DNA of 41,254 nt from Desulfovibrio sp. DV (GCF_001936595.1 NZ_MLBG01000029.1:1-41254), one strand, 5' to 3'. Counted from the first letter of the stretch, positions 8,593 to 18,057 are shown. The notes: generated from the letters alone by a model not told the origin. Made by a program: numbers and translations.

Positions 8593-9443
8593 GCCGACGC
8601 GAAGACATCATCCAAAAAGCCACCGCCATACCGCATATGCCCATGCCGGTGCAAAAGGTGCTGGCCTACATCGGCAATCCCGAGGCCGACCTGCGCCAGT
8701 TGGCGAAAATCATCGAATTTGATCCGGGGCTGACCGTCAATGTCTTGCGCATGGCCAATTCCTCATTTTTCGGGGGCGTCGGCAAGGTGTCCACGGTCAA
8801 GGAAGCCCTCATGCGCCTGGGGCTTAACCGGATCTACCAGCTCGTCATCGCCTCGGGCGTGGCCCCGTTTACCCGTTACGAGATCAAGGGCTACGGCCTT
8901 CGCCCGGGCGAACTGCTCGAACATTCCGTGGCCGTGGCCACGGCCTCGGAGACCCTGGCCCGGGAACTTGAGATCGCCGCCCCGCCCCACACCTTCACGG
9001 CCGGGCTTCTGGTCAATATCGGCAAGACAGTCATGGGATCGTTTCTCGAAGTCGACGCCGCCCCCATCCTGACCCTGGCCCACGAACGCCATATCCCGTT
9101 CGAGCAGGCCGAGGAAATGGTTCTCGGCATCAACCATGCCGAACTCGGGGCCGTGCTCCTGGAGCGTTGGGGCATCCCGACCCCCATTGTCAATGTGGTC
9201 CGCTACCGCCTGCGCCCCGACGATTGCCCCGAACCCGACGTGGCCCTGGACCTTGTCCACGTCGGCGACGTCATTGCCAAGATGACCGGCATCGGCATGG
9301 GTATCGACGGGATGCAGTACGCCCCGTCCGAGGCCGTGTTCACCCGTCTGGACATCACCCCGCTTCAGATGGAAAACGTCATGGCCGCCATCATGGAGCA
9401 GATCGCCGAAGTCCGCGACATCCTGATGGATAACGCGCTTTAA
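8589..9443 (+). CDS. HDOD-domain signalling protein
   Basis: 284 residues, nearly all one HDOD domain, a catalytically inactive relative of HD phosphohydrolases found in signalling proteins. Visible features: IPHMPMPVQKVLAYI at the start, LAKIIEFDPGLTVNVLRMANS (the classic HDOD helix), VKEALMRLGLNRIYQLVIAS, and LEHSVAVATASETLARELE, where the HD pair is not present in full. The ATG at 8589 overlaps the cheD stop by four bases, so the two are probably co-translated. The pairing with cheD suggests a role in chemotaxis or motility control. The exact function is unknown. Confidence 0.9.
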   Translation: MSRREDIIQKATAIPHMPMPVQKVLAYIGNPEADLRQLAKIIEFDPGLTVNVLRMANSSFFGGVGKVSTVKEALMRLGLNRIYQLVIASGVAPFTRYEIKGYGLRPGELLEHSVAVATASETLARELEIAAPPHTFTAGLLVNIGKTVMGSFLEVDAAPILTLAHERHIPFEQAEEMVLGINHAELGAVLLERWGIPTPIVNVVRYRLRPDDCPEPDVALDLVHVGDVIAKMTGIGMGIDGMQYAPSEAVFTRLDITPLQMENVMAAIMEQIAEVRDILMDNAL

Positions 9444-9453
9444 AGGTTTTTTG

Positions 9454-10251
9454 ATGACCCGATCCCCCCATCCCCTGCGCGCCCGGGACCTGAGCTATGC
9501 CCAGCGGGTCTGCGTGGCCAAGGCCGGCAAGCTCATGATGCACACCGGCCAGCTTTCCCCCCGGGCCAGAGTCGGGCTGGCCGTGTCCGGCGGTGTGGAC
9601 AGCCTGGTCATGCTGGCCGTCATGGCCATCCGACGCCGGATCGTGCCCTTTCCCGTGGAGCTCATGCTGCTCCACTTGAATCCCGGCTTTGACCCGCACA
9701 ACCATGCCCCCCTCGTCCCGCTGTGCGCCGGCCTCGGCATCCCGGCCCATATCGAGGTCACGGATTTTGGCCCAAGAGCCTTTTCCGAGGAAAACAAGAA
9801 AAATTCCGCTTGCTTCTACTGCGCCTGGCTGCGGCGCAAACGCCTCTTCGACCTGTGCGCCCAATACGGCCTGACCCATCTGGCCTTTGGCCACAACGCC
9901 GACGACCTGTCGGCCACCTTTTTCCTCAATCTCTTCCAGAACGGCCGGGTGGACGGCCTGTCCAGCCGGGAGTCCTTCTTCAAGGGCCGCCTCACCGTCA
10001 TCCGCCCCTTGCTCCTGATTGACAAGCCGACCATTCTCCGGGCGGCCAAGGCCTGGGAACTGCCGGTCTTTTCCAATCCCTGCCCCATGGCCGGCAAATC
10101 CATGCGCCACGAGGCAGAGACCTGGGTCCGGACCATCTGCGAGGGCGGCAAGAAACGAAACATCACCCTCCAGCACGCTCTCGGCCGCTGGCAGCTGGAC
10201 CGGGACGCCTTGGCCGGCGGGCCGCTGCCCGGGGACGCAGACGATGTTTAA
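9454..10251 (+). CDS. TtcA-like tRNA sulfur-transfer ATPase (PP-loop)
   Basis: Adenylates a tRNA base before sulfur insertion, as in 2-thiocytidine synthesis by TtcA and relatives. 265 residues: PP-loop SGGVDS at 45-50, the pair Cys120/Cys123 in ACFYCAWLRR, GHNADD at 147-152, and a third cysteine Cys210 in NPCP. These three cysteines are those that hold an iron-sulfur cluster in the TtcA/TtuA family. ATG at 9454 is preferred to the in-frame TTG just before it. It follows the HDOD gene by 10 bases and its end overlaps the M23 peptidase start by eight bases. Whether the product is s2C32 or another thiolated base is not decided by sequence. Confidence 0.85.
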   Translation: MTRSPHPLRARDLSYAQRVCVAKAGKLMMHTGQLSPRARVGLAVSGGVDSLVMLAVMAIRRRIVPFPVELMLLHLNPGFDPHNHAPLVPLCAGLGIPAHIEVTDFGPRAFSEENKKNSACFYCAWLRRKRLFDLCAQYGLTHLAFGHNADDLSATFFLNLFQNGRVDGLSSRESFFKGRLTVIRPLLLIDKPTILRAAKAWELPVFSNPCPMAGKSMRHEAETWVRTICEGGKKRNITLQHALGRWQLDRDALAGGPLPGDADDV

Positions 10252-11137
10252 AAACTACCAGCTCGTCATCTTTCGGGACCACCACGGGGCCTATCGCAAG
10301 TTGCGCTTCCGCGGCTGGTTGTTTGCCCTGATGCTCGTCGCCCTGGCCGCATTGGTGGCCGGCAACGTCTCTCTCGTCAAATATTATTATAATTATAAAC
10401 GGATGGAACAGGAGTTGGCCCAGTGGGAGGCCAAGGCCCAGGACCAGAACGCCCAGCTTTTGAGCCTTTCGGACAAGATCAAGGGCCTGGAAACCGATCT
10501 CGTCCGCATCCGGGGGTTTGACGCCAAGCTGCGCCAGATGGTCAACATCGACCAGGACCCCCGCGAGGTCACACCCGGCGGCGAGGACAAGGACTTCGAC
10601 AAAAAGTACCTGCCGCTGTACCGTCAGGAAATGCTCACCCGCAAACTCCACCAGTTCCTGACCGAACTGCGCGACCAGGCCGCCCTGGAGCGGGTGCGCC
10701 AGCAGGAGCTGGTCTCCATGCTCGACGCCACCAAGACGCATCTGGCCGCACTGCCCACCACATGGCCCGTGGCCGGCTGGATCGCCTCCCCGTTCGGGGA
10801 GCGCACCTCGCCGTTTACCGGCAAAAAGGAGTTCCACAAGGGCCTGGATATCGCCGCTCCCATCGGTGCCCCGGTGGTGGCCCCGGGAGAAGGCGTCGTG
10901 ACCTTTGCCGGCGAAACCGAAGGCGGCGGCTTTGGTCTGGTCATCGACCACCAGGGGGGGCTGGTCACCACCTACGGCCACCTGCGCGATGTGCTCGTGT
11001 CCAAGGGCCAGACCGTGGCCCGGGGACAGACCATCGGCCATGTGGGGGACTCCGGCCAAACGAGCGGTCCCCATCTCCACTACGAAACGCGCCTTGGCGG
11101 AGTTCCCGTCAACCCGATGCGCTACATCCTGGAGTAG
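10244..11137 (+). CDS. M23-family (LytM) cell-wall metallopeptidase
   Basis: Membrane-anchored peptidoglycan hydrolase or hydrolase activator. 297 residues: a cytoplasmic basic start (MFKNYQLVIFRDHHGAYRKL), one membrane segment at about 22-44, a coiled-coil stretch (about 45-95, rich in K/E/Q/L), and a C-terminal peptidase M23 domain with HKGLDIAAPIGAPV and the zinc/catalytic GPHLHYE near the end. The His-x-His and upstream HxxxD metal ligands are all present, so it should be active rather than an EnvC-type pseudo-enzyme. The start overlaps the TtcA-like stop by eight bases. A hairpin ends the transcript region at about 11137-11164. Confidence 0.9.
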   Translation: MFKNYQLVIFRDHHGAYRKLRFRGWLFALMLVALAALVAGNVSLVKYYYNYKRMEQELAQWEAKAQDQNAQLLSLSDKIKGLETDLVRIRGFDAKLRQMVNIDQDPREVTPGGEDKDFDKKYLPLYRQEMLTRKLHQFLTELRDQAALERVRQQELVSMLDATKTHLAALPTTWPVAGWIASPFGERTSPFTGKKEFHKGLDIAAPIGAPVVAPGEGVVTFAGETEGGGFGLVIDHQGGLVTTYGHLRDVLVSKGQTVARGQTIGHVGDSGQTSGPHLHYETRLGGVPVNPMRYILE

Positions 11138-11164
11138 CGGGCCGGCCCCTGGCCCGGCTTTTGC
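11137..11164 (+). terminator. Possible terminator after M23 gene
   Basis: CGGGCC (11138-11143) and GGCCCG (11151-11156) pair around a short loop, followed by GCTTTTG. The T-run is short, so termination may be partial and fliR may be read through. Confidence 0.45.
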
Positions 11165-11176
11165 TTCCCCCCTGCC

Positions 11177-11956
11177 ATGGACTTGTTCCACATCAATCCG
11201 GCGGTCATCTTCAGCTTTTTGTTGACGTTTATGCGTTTAAGCGTCGTCTTGTTCATGCTGCCCTTTTACGGGGCCAATCTGATTCCCAATACCATCAAGG
11301 CCGCCCTGTGCTTCATCCTCGCCCTGGCGCTGTGGCCCAAACTGTCTTTTCCCGGCACGGTCATGCCCGCCAACACCTGGACCATCGCGCTCATGTTTCT
11401 GGGCGAGATCATCATCGGCCTTTTGCTCGACATCCTGGTGCGCCTGCTTTTTTCCGCCGCCCAAAGCGCCGGGGCCATCATGGGCTTTTCCATGGGCTTT
11501 TCGCTCATGAACAGCATCGATCCCATGACCGGCGCTTCGGAATCAGGCCTGGGGCATCTGATGAGCCAGGTCACCACCATGCTCTTTTTGTGCCTAAACG
11601 GGCACTTGCTGCTGCTGTCCAGCATGGCCCAGAGCTTCGAGCTCGTGCCGCCTGGGGGGCTTTTGATCAATGCCGCCCTGGGAGAACACCTCATTGCCTT
11701 TACCAGCCAGATGTTTGTCATGGCCCTTAAAATCGCCGCTCCCATCATGGCCTCGATTTTCCTGGTCGATCTGGCCCTGGCCCTCATTGCCCGGGCCGCG
11801 CCGCAGATGAACGTCCTTTTCATCGGTTTTCCCCTGAAAATCACCGTGGGCTTTCTCTTTATGACCATGGTCTTTGCGGCGCTGGCCATCACCATCGAGC
11901 AATTCCTGATGGAGCTTGAACCGATGTTCCGCCTGGTGCTCAAGGCCTCAAGCTGA
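11177..11956 (+). CDS. fliR: FliR flagellar export apparatus protein
   Basis: Inner-membrane component of the flagellar type III export gate, with FliP and FliQ. 259 residues with about six hydrophobic segments; MRLSVVLFMLPFYGANLIPNTIKAAL at the N-terminus, FLGEIIIGLLLDILVRLLFSAAQSAGAIMGFSMGF in the middle and MNVLFIGFPLKITVGFLF near the C-terminus are diagnostic for FliR/YscT/SpaR, and the export gene neighbours exclude virulence homologues. Start ATG at 11177 is 39 bases after the M23 gene stop. fliP and fliQ are not in the window. The next gene, flhB, is 134 bases on. Confidence 0.95.
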   Translation: MDLFHINPAVIFSFLLTFMRLSVVLFMLPFYGANLIPNTIKAALCFILALALWPKLSFPGTVMPANTWTIALMFLGEIIIGLLLDILVRLLFSAAQSAGAIMGFSMGFSLMNSIDPMTGASESGLGHLMSQVTTMLFLCLNGHLLLLSSMAQSFELVPPGGLLINAALGEHLIAFTSQMFVMALKIAAPIMASIFLVDLALALIARAAPQMNVLFIGFPLKITVGFLFMTMVFAALAITIEQFLMELEPMFRLVLKASS

Positions 11957-12090
11957 TGTCGCGTTCTCAATCCGTCACATCTCCTTTTTGAGAATATAAA
12001 CAAGGAATTGACGCTAGAGCTTGGCACCACCCCTAAGCGGCGCGCCAGACCGGCAAAACCGGTTTCACCCCTGTACCGGGATATCGCGAC

Positions 12091-13164
12091 ATGGCCAAAG
12101 ATCCGAGTAAAACAGAAAAAGCCACCCCGAAACGACGCGATAAAACGCGTGAAAAGGGGTCGGTGCCGCGAAGCCAGGAGTTGCCCAAGCTCACCGTGCT
12201 CATGGCCGGTCTTTTCGCCATCCGCTACACCCTTGAGGACATTTCCACCGAGATGCGGGATATTTTCCGGACATTTCTGGGACAACGGCTGAATTTTCAA
12301 GCCACCACCGACGACGTGACCGCGCTCATGTGGTCGCTGTCCGCCAAATTGGCCATCATGCTCCTGCCCATCCTGCTGGTCATGGCGGTCGTGGCCTACA
12401 TCACCCAGCGCCTCCAGGTGGGAGCGCTTTGGCGACCGAAGATCTTCGAACCGGATTTCAGCAATATTATCAACCCGATGGCCGGGTTGCAAAAACTCCT
12501 CATCAGTCCCCGCACCTTCATCCAACTGGCCAAGCAGGTGGTCATGGCTGTGGCCATTTCCCTGGTCCCCTATCTCATCTTAAAAAATAAATTCAACGAA
12601 TTTCTGCCGCTCTTTTACCAGACCACTGAAACATTTGCGGTCTTCTTGCTGAGCAACGGCTACGACATGGTCCTCTACACCCTGGGACCGCTCTTGATCA
12701 TCGCCATCCTGGACGTCTGGTACACGCGCTGGGACTATGAAGAAAACATGAAAATGTCCAAGGATGAAGTCAAGGACGAGCAGAAGCAGTCCTTCGGCGA
12801 CCAGGAGATCAAGCAGAAACAGAAACAAAAGATGATGGAAGTGATGAATCGCCGGATGCTTAAGGACGTTCCCAAGGCCGATGTGGTCATTACCAACCCG
12901 ACGCACATCGCCTGTGCCCTGAGCTACAATCCAACTGTATCGCCGGCCCCCATGTTGCTGGCCAAGGGAGGCGATTTCATGGCCGAAAGAATCAAGGACA
13001 TCGCCCGGGAGCACAATGTCCCCATCCGGGAGAACAAGCCCCTGGCACAGGCCTTGTATAAGAACGTGGAGATTGGCCAGGTGATTCCCGAGGATCTCTA
13101 CCAGGCAGTAGCCTCGATCCTGGCCCAACTCGACAAGTTCCGGCGTTTTTCCCGTCCGCGCTAG
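12091..13164 (+). CDS. flhB: FlhB flagellar export switch protein
   Basis: Controls the switch from rod/hook to filament substrate export by cleaving itself. 357 residues: hydrophilic N-terminus KTEKATPKRRDKTREKGSVPRSQE, four membrane segments between about 30 and 210, a basic linker, and a C-terminal cytoplasmic domain with the autocleavage site NPTH (Asn269-Pro270) in VITNPTHIACALSY. The cleavage motif is intact. Length is normal. The 134 bases before it contain no clear promoter match that I would defend. It is 33 bases ahead of flhA and very probably co-transcribed with it. Confidence 0.96.
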   Translation: MAKDPSKTEKATPKRRDKTREKGSVPRSQELPKLTVLMAGLFAIRYTLEDISTEMRDIFRTFLGQRLNFQATTDDVTALMWSLSAKLAIMLLPILLVMAVVAYITQRLQVGALWRPKIFEPDFSNIINPMAGLQKLLISPRTFIQLAKQVVMAVAISLVPYLILKNKFNEFLPLFYQTTETFAVFLLSNGYDMVLYTLGPLLIIAILDVWYTRWDYEENMKMSKDEVKDEQKQSFGDQEIKQKQKQKMMEVMNRRMLKDVPKADVVITNPTHIACALSYNPTVSPAPMLLAKGGDFMAERIKDIAREHNVPIRENKPLAQALYKNVEIGQVIPEDLYQAVASILAQLDKFRRFSRPR

Positions 13165-13197
13165 GCCGGCCGGATTACCGAAAAGGGTGTCAAAATC

Positions 13198-15304
13198 ATG
13201 GCGAAGACAGCCAACGAAACGGTCCAGTTCAACTACGAACGGTTCACCCGTCAGGGCGACCTCATGCTGGCCGCCGGTGTGGTGGTCATCCTGTTCGTCA
13301 TGCTGGTCCCGGTGCCTTCGGCCTTTATCGACCTCATGCTCACCTTCTCCATCTCGATCAGTCTGGTGATCCTGGTGACGAGCATGTTCATGGGGTCGCC
13401 CCTGGAATTCTCCATCTATCCGACCTTGCTCCTGGTCACCACCCTGCTTCGCCTGTCCATGAACGTGGCTTCCACCCGTCTGATCCTGCTCCACGGCGAC
13501 GAGGGCCCTTCGGCCGCGGGGCACGTCATTCAGGCCTTTGGCCAGTTCGTGGTCGGCGGCAACTACGTTGTCGGCTGCGTCATCTTTCTGGTGCTTTTCG
13601 TCATCAACAAAAAGGTCATCGTCGCCGGCACCACCCGTATCGCCGAAGTGGCCGCCCGCTTCACCCTGGACGCCATGCCGGGCAAGCAGATGGCCATTGA
13701 AGCCGACCTGAACGCCGGCCTCATAAACGAACAGCAGGCCACGAACCGGCGCAACATCATCCGTAAGGAAGCCGATTTTTACGGCGCCATGGACGGTGCC
13801 GGCAAGTTCGTCTCCGGAGACGTCACCGCCACCATCATCATCACCGCCATCAACATGTTCGGCGGGTTTTTCATCGGCGTGCTGCAAAAGGGCATGAACT
13901 GGAAGGACGCGGCCCAGACCTACACCCTTTTGACCATCGGTGACGGCCTCGTTTCCATCATTCCTTCCATCATCATTTCCACGTCGGCCGGCCTGATCGT
14001 GTCCCGGGCCGCAGCCGAGGCCAAGATGGGCGAGGAATTCCTGGCCCAGCTGACCTTCCATCCCAAGGCCCTTCGCCTCGTCTCCGCCATGCTGCTCCTG
14101 TTCGCCATCGTTCCCGGCCTGCCCACCATCCCCTTCCTGGTCATGTCGGCCCTGCTCTTCTTCGTGGCCAGACTCTCGGGGCAGCAGCAGGATATGCTCA
14201 AGACCAGCGCCGTCGAGCAGGAGAAAAAGCCGGCCCCGGAACTGGAAACCCCGGAAGAAGTCCAGGCCCTGCTGCCGCTGGACGCCCTGGAACTGGAAGT
14301 CGGGTACGGACTGATCCCGCTGGTGGACGAGGAGCAAAACGGCAATCTGCTCGCCCGCATCCGCTCCATCCGTCGCCAGTTCGCCCTGGACATGGGCGTG
14401 GTCATCCCCTCGCTGCATCTGCGCGACAATCTTCAGCTTCGCCCCGGACAGTACGTGGTCCTTATAAAGGGCAACGAAGTGGCCTCGGCCGAGATCCTCA
14501 TCGACCACTATCTGGCCATGGACCCGGGCGACGCCAAGCACCGCATCCAGGGTGTGGAAACCCGCGAGCCGGCCTTCAATCTGCCGGCCCTGTGGGTGCC
14601 GGAACTGCAAAAGGACGAGGCCATGCTGGCCGGCTACACCGTGGTCGATCCGGCCACGGTCATCGCCACCCATCTGACCGAAGTCTTCAAGCGCCACCTG
14701 CACGAATTCCTCGGCCGCCAGGAAGTGCAGACCCTGCTCGAACATCTCTCCAAGCGCGCCCCCAAGGCCAGTGGAAGAGCTCGTGCCCGGGGCCATGAAC
14801 CTCGGCGGCGTCCAGAAGGTGCTCCAGAACCTCGTGCGTGAAGGCGTGTCCATCCGCGACCTCCTGACCGTGGCCGAAACCATGGCCGACTACTCCTCCT
14901 CGGTCAAAGACCCGGACCAGTTGACGGAATACGTGCGCTCCCGCATGGGCCGCACCATTGTGAAGCCCTATCTGACCGGCGACGGAGCCCTGCCCATCCT
15001 GACCCTGGCCCCCAAGGTCGAAGGCGCCATCCAGGAAAGCGTACGCCAGACCGACCACGGGGCCTATCTGGCCATGGAACCCGGACTGGCCCAGCGCATC
15101 ATCCAGTCCATTCAAAAGGCCATGGACAAGGCCATGCTCGGCGAAGGCCAGCCCGTGCTTTTGACCTCGCCGCTGGTGCGGCCCCATCTGGCCCAGCTCC
15201 TGTCCCGGTTCATCCCCAATTTGCCGGTGATTTCCCAGGCCGAGATTCCGGCCGAAATCAAACTGCAATCCCTTGCCAACATAGGACTGACCAATGCGGG
15301 TTAA
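13198..15304 (+). CDS. flhA: FlhA flagellar export gate protein, with apparent +1 frameshift
   Basis: Forms the nonameric export gate ring. The first frame runs from 13198 to about 14769 and contains seven to eight membrane segments, the FHIPEP signature LLRLSMNVASTRLILL, and the cytoplasmic domain through HLSKRAPKA. Then the frame breaks: one extra A at about 14770 (GCC-A-GTG-GAA-GAG) sends translation to an abnormal tail ending at 14841. The +1 frame resumes exactly as family members do, with VEELVPGAMNLGGVQKVLQNLV and REGVSIRDLLTVAE, and ends at 15304. Removing that one base gives about 701 residues, the normal length. FlhA is essential for flagella, so an error in the sequence is the first explanation; a true mutation is the second. 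The end overlaps flhF. Confidence 0.9.
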
Positions 15305-16448
15305 GACCTTTCGCGGCGAGAACATGGCCGCCGCACTCTCGCAAATCCGCCAGGAACTCGGCAAGGAAGCCGTGATCCTCGGCAGCCAGACCGTTCGCGA
15401 GGACGGCCGCAGCCTGTGCGAGGTCATGGCCGCCCTGGAGCACCCCGGCCAGTCGCTGGTTGCCCCGGCCACTGCCGGCCCGGCCTGCCCGACCCGGCCG
15501 GGCAACGGCAACGGGAACGGCAAACCGGCCCCGGCCTCGGGACGCCCGCCCCAGCCGGGCAAGGCCGGACAGGCCGACTGGAACCGGGAATGGTGCGAGA
15601 TCAAGGGCCATCTGCTGGCCCTCATGCGCCCGCGCATGGACCTGTCCGCCTTGAGTCCGCGCCAACGTCTGGCCCTGGAATACCTGGAACGCGAGGGCGT
15701 CAACGAAGCCTCGATCCTGGCCATTTACCGCTCCATCATCGAGCGCTGCGAGGAAGCCGTCATCCCGGCCCTGTCCCGGATCGTCGCCGTCAAACCCCTG
15801 ACGCCCCAAGCCTGGCCGAACACGGCCCACATGTTTCTCGGCCCAAGCGGCGTGGGCAAGACCACCATTTTGCTGCGTCTGGCCCTGGAGGCCAGACGCC
15901 GTCTCCCGCAAAACCGGGTGGTGGTGGTCAATGCCGATACCGGCCGGGGCAAGGGACGCCTGCTCCTTCGCCACTACGCCGAACTATCCGGCCTGACTTA
16001 TGCCGAGGTCGACAGCCCGGAAGATTTCGGCCGCATCCTGAACGGCGCAGCAGCCGGGGATGCGGTCTTCGTGGACACGCCAAGCCTGGCCCGCGAAGGG
16101 GCCTTGGCCGCCTGGCATAGCGAGATGGGACTGTCCGGCCGCGCCGGCCTGGCTGCCCATCTGGTCCTGTCGCCGCTTTTTTCCGACGCCCAGGCCGACC
16201 ATTACCTGCGCGCCGGGCGCTGCGAGCACGTAAGCAGCCTCATCTGGACGAAGCTCGATGAAGCCTGTAACTATGGCAGCCTTGTCAACATGGCGCACGC
16301 CTCCTCCCTGCCTGTTTCGGCCCTGACCTTCGGCCCGGAACTCACCGGCAACATGGCGGCGGCCTCAGGCAAGGCGGTGTGGAAACTTCTTTTCAAACAC
16401 CAGCTGCCCGGCGAATACCCGGATGCCGACGCCGCAGCCGAAGGATGA
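15294..16448 (+). CDS. flhF: FlhF flagellar placement GTPase (divergent G motifs)
   Basis: SRP-type GTPase that fixes flagellum number and pole. 384 residues: an N-terminal MRVKTFRGENMAAAL segment typical of FlhF, a Gly/Pro/Asn-rich linker at about 55-95, a helical N domain, then the G domain with P-loop GPSGVGKTT (183-191) and TKLDE (319-323). Two other motifs differ from the family: the usual DTYRIGA reads DTGRGKG (215-221) and the usual DTAGR reads DTPSL (261-265). The overall alignment, including RHYAELSGL, is otherwise FlhF-like. It overlaps flhA by 11 bases and is followed by flhG after 3 bases. Confidence 0.92.
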   Translation: MRVKTFRGENMAAALSQIRQELGKEAVILGSQTVREDGRSLCEVMAALEHPGQSLVAPATAGPACPTRPGNGNGNGKPAPASGRPPQPGKAGQADWNREWCEIKGHLLALMRPRMDLSALSPRQRLALEYLEREGVNEASILAIYRSIIERCEEAVIPALSRIVAVKPLTPQAWPNTAHMFLGPSGVGKTTILLRLALEARRRLPQNRVVVVNADTGRGKGRLLLRHYAELSGLTYAEVDSPEDFGRILNGAAAGDAVFVDTPSLAREGALAAWHSEMGLSGRAGLAAHLVLSPLFSDAQADHYLRAGRCEHVSSLIWTKLDEACNYGSLVNMAHASSLPVSALTFGPELTGNMAAASGKAVWKLLFKHQLPGEYPDADAAAEG

Positions 16449-16451
16449 CGC

Positions 16452-17321
16452 ATGTCAAGCCGTCTCACCGATACGCCGCGCCCAAGCGCCGGACCCGGTC
16501 CGGAACTGCCCATGGTCCTGTCCGTGACCTCGGGCAAGGGGGGCGTGGGAAAGACCAACCTCTCGGTCAACCTCGCCTACTGCCTGTCGCGCATGGGCCG
16601 CAAGGTGGTGCTGCTCGATGCCGACCTTGGCCTGGCCAACGTGGACATCATGCTGGGGCTGGCCCCCACGATGAACCTGTTCCACCTCTTTCACGAAGGG
16701 GTGGAACTGCGCCATATCCTGCTCGAAACGCCCTTTGGCTTTTCCATTTTGCCGGCCTCCTCGGGCATAAGCGACATGCTGGCCCTGTCCACCGGGCAAA
16801 AGCTCGACCTGCTCGAGGCCATGGATTACCTTGAGGGCAAGATCAACTATTTGATAGTGGACACTGGCGCAGGAATTAATGATAATGTAATATATTTCAA
16901 CTTGGCCGCCCGGGAGCGCCTGCTCGTCCTGACGACCGAGCCGACCTCGCTGACCGACGCCTACGCCCTGGTCAAGGTCATGCACTTAAACCATGACGTC
17001 CACCGCTTCCGGGTCGTGGTGAACATGGCCCAAAGCGCCAAGGCCGCCAAGGCGGTGTTTGAAAAACTCTATGCGGCCTGCGACCATTTTCTGTCGGGTA
17101 TTTCCCTGGATTTCACGGGATATGTGCCGACCGACCCGGCCGTACGAAATGCGGTGATCCGGCAAAAACCGTTTTGCCATCTCACGCCTGATTCTCCGGC
17201 GGCCAAAAAACTTGTGGATCTGGCGCACGTGATCGACTCCTGGGAAGTGGATGCCAAGCTCGATGGAAACATCAAATTCTTCTGGAAAAAGCTCCTCTTC
17301 CAAGAACAGCCCCTGGCTTAA
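16452..17321 (+). CDS. flhG: FlhG/FleN MinD-like ATPase
   Basis: MinD-type ATPase that limits flagellar number, acting with FlhF. 289 residues: deviant Walker A SGKGGVGKTNLSVNLA, switch region DADLGLANVDIMLGL, and the second Asp in YLIVDTGAGINDNVIYF, as in the family. The C-terminal helix ends ...FFWKKLLFQEQPLA and could serve as the membrane-targeting segment. Three bases separate it from flhF and about 16 from fliA, so all three are likely one transcript. Confidence 0.95.
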   Translation: MSSRLTDTPRPSAGPGPELPMVLSVTSGKGGVGKTNLSVNLAYCLSRMGRKVVLLDADLGLANVDIMLGLAPTMNLFHLFHEGVELRHILLETPFGFSILPASSGISDMLALSTGQKLDLLEAMDYLEGKINYLIVDTGAGINDNVIYFNLAARERLLVLTTEPTSLTDAYALVKVMHLNHDVHRFRVVVNMAQSAKAAKAVFEKLYAACDHFLSGISLDFTGYVPTDPAVRNAVIRQKPFCHLTPDSPAAKKLVDLAHVIDSWEVDAKLDGNIKFFWKKLLFQEQPLA

Positions 17322-17337
17322 TCTCGAGTCCGGGGCA

Positions 17338-18057
17338 ATGTTGTGGAAAGATTTCGATGCGCGCGATCGCCAGGAGATCGTGCGCCATTACTCGCCCAAA
17401 ATCAAAATCGTGGCCAGCCGGCTCAAGGCCAAGCTGCCGCCGTCGGTGGAGATGGGCGAGCTGTTAAGCGCCGGGGCCATGGGCCTGCTCGAGGCCCTGG
17501 GCCGGTTCAAGGCCGCCCTTGGCATCAAGTTCGAGACCTATGCCGAATCGCGGATCAAGGGCGCCATGCTCGACGATCTGCGGCGCATGGACTGGTTCTC
17601 CCGGGGCCAGCGCCAGCGGGTGCGCACGCTGGAGGAAGCCACCCGGCGCATTGAAAACGATTCCGGCGGTCCGCCGACACTGGGGCAGTTGGCCGAGGCC
17701 ACCGGGCTCTCGGAACGCGAGGTCTCCATGGGCCTTGAGGCGCTCCAGAACCAGCTGTGCCTGAGCCTTGACGCGATCACTGAGAACATCTCCTCCTACC
17801 AACAGAACCAGCTGGACAACGAGCCGTATAAGTCTGCGGAATTCAAGGAGCTCGTCGACAAGCTGGCTTCCCTGATCGATGATTTGACTCCCAGGGAAAA
17901 GCTGGTATTGTCGCTCTATTACGGTGAGGAACTCAACATGCGCGAGACCTCCGAAGTCATGGGCATCACCGAAGGTCGCGTTTCGCAGCTGCACTCCCAG
18001 GCCCTGGCCCGACTGCGGCAGAAGTTCAAGTCTCAATACAATATCGAGCAGCACTGA
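17338..18057 (+). CDS. fliA: FliA sigma-28 factor for flagellar genes
   Basis: RNA polymerase sigma factor for late flagellar and chemotaxis genes. 239 residues: region 2 with LSAGAMGLLEALGRFKAALGIKFETYAESRIKGAMLDDLRRMDW, region 3 with TLGQLAEATGLSEREV, and region 4 with LTPREKLVLSLYYGEELNMRETSEVMGITEGRVSQLHSQ; the last is the DNA-binding helix-turn-helix for the -35 element. I chose ATG at 17338 (MLWKDFDARDRQ); an ATG at 17251 lies inside flhG and is unlikely. It follows flhG by 16 bases and is followed by cheY after about 106 bases. Confidence 0.95.
   Translation: MLWKDFDARDRQEIVRHYSPKIKIVASRLKAKLPPSVEMGELLSAGAMGLLEALGRFKAALGIKFETYAESRIKGAMLDDLRRMDWFSRGQRQRVRTLEEATRRIENDSGGPPTLGQLAEATGLSEREVSMGLEALQNQLCLSLDAITENISSYQQNQLDNEPYKSAEFKELVDKLASLIDDLTPREKLVLSLYYGEELNMRETSEVMGITEGRVSQLHSQALARLRQKFKSQYNIEQH

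Noticed and set aside
11957-12090. A sigma-54 or sigma-28 promoter before flhB
   Set aside because: A TTGGCAC stretch is present, but the spacing to a GC element is wrong (12 instead of 10 bases), and no TAAA/GCCGATAA pair fits.
12580-14883. A 767-residue open frame on the minus strand, antisense to flhB and flhA
   Set aside because: It is a product of GC-rich codon bias on the other strand; the translation is low-complexity and has no family pattern, while flhB and flhA are certain.
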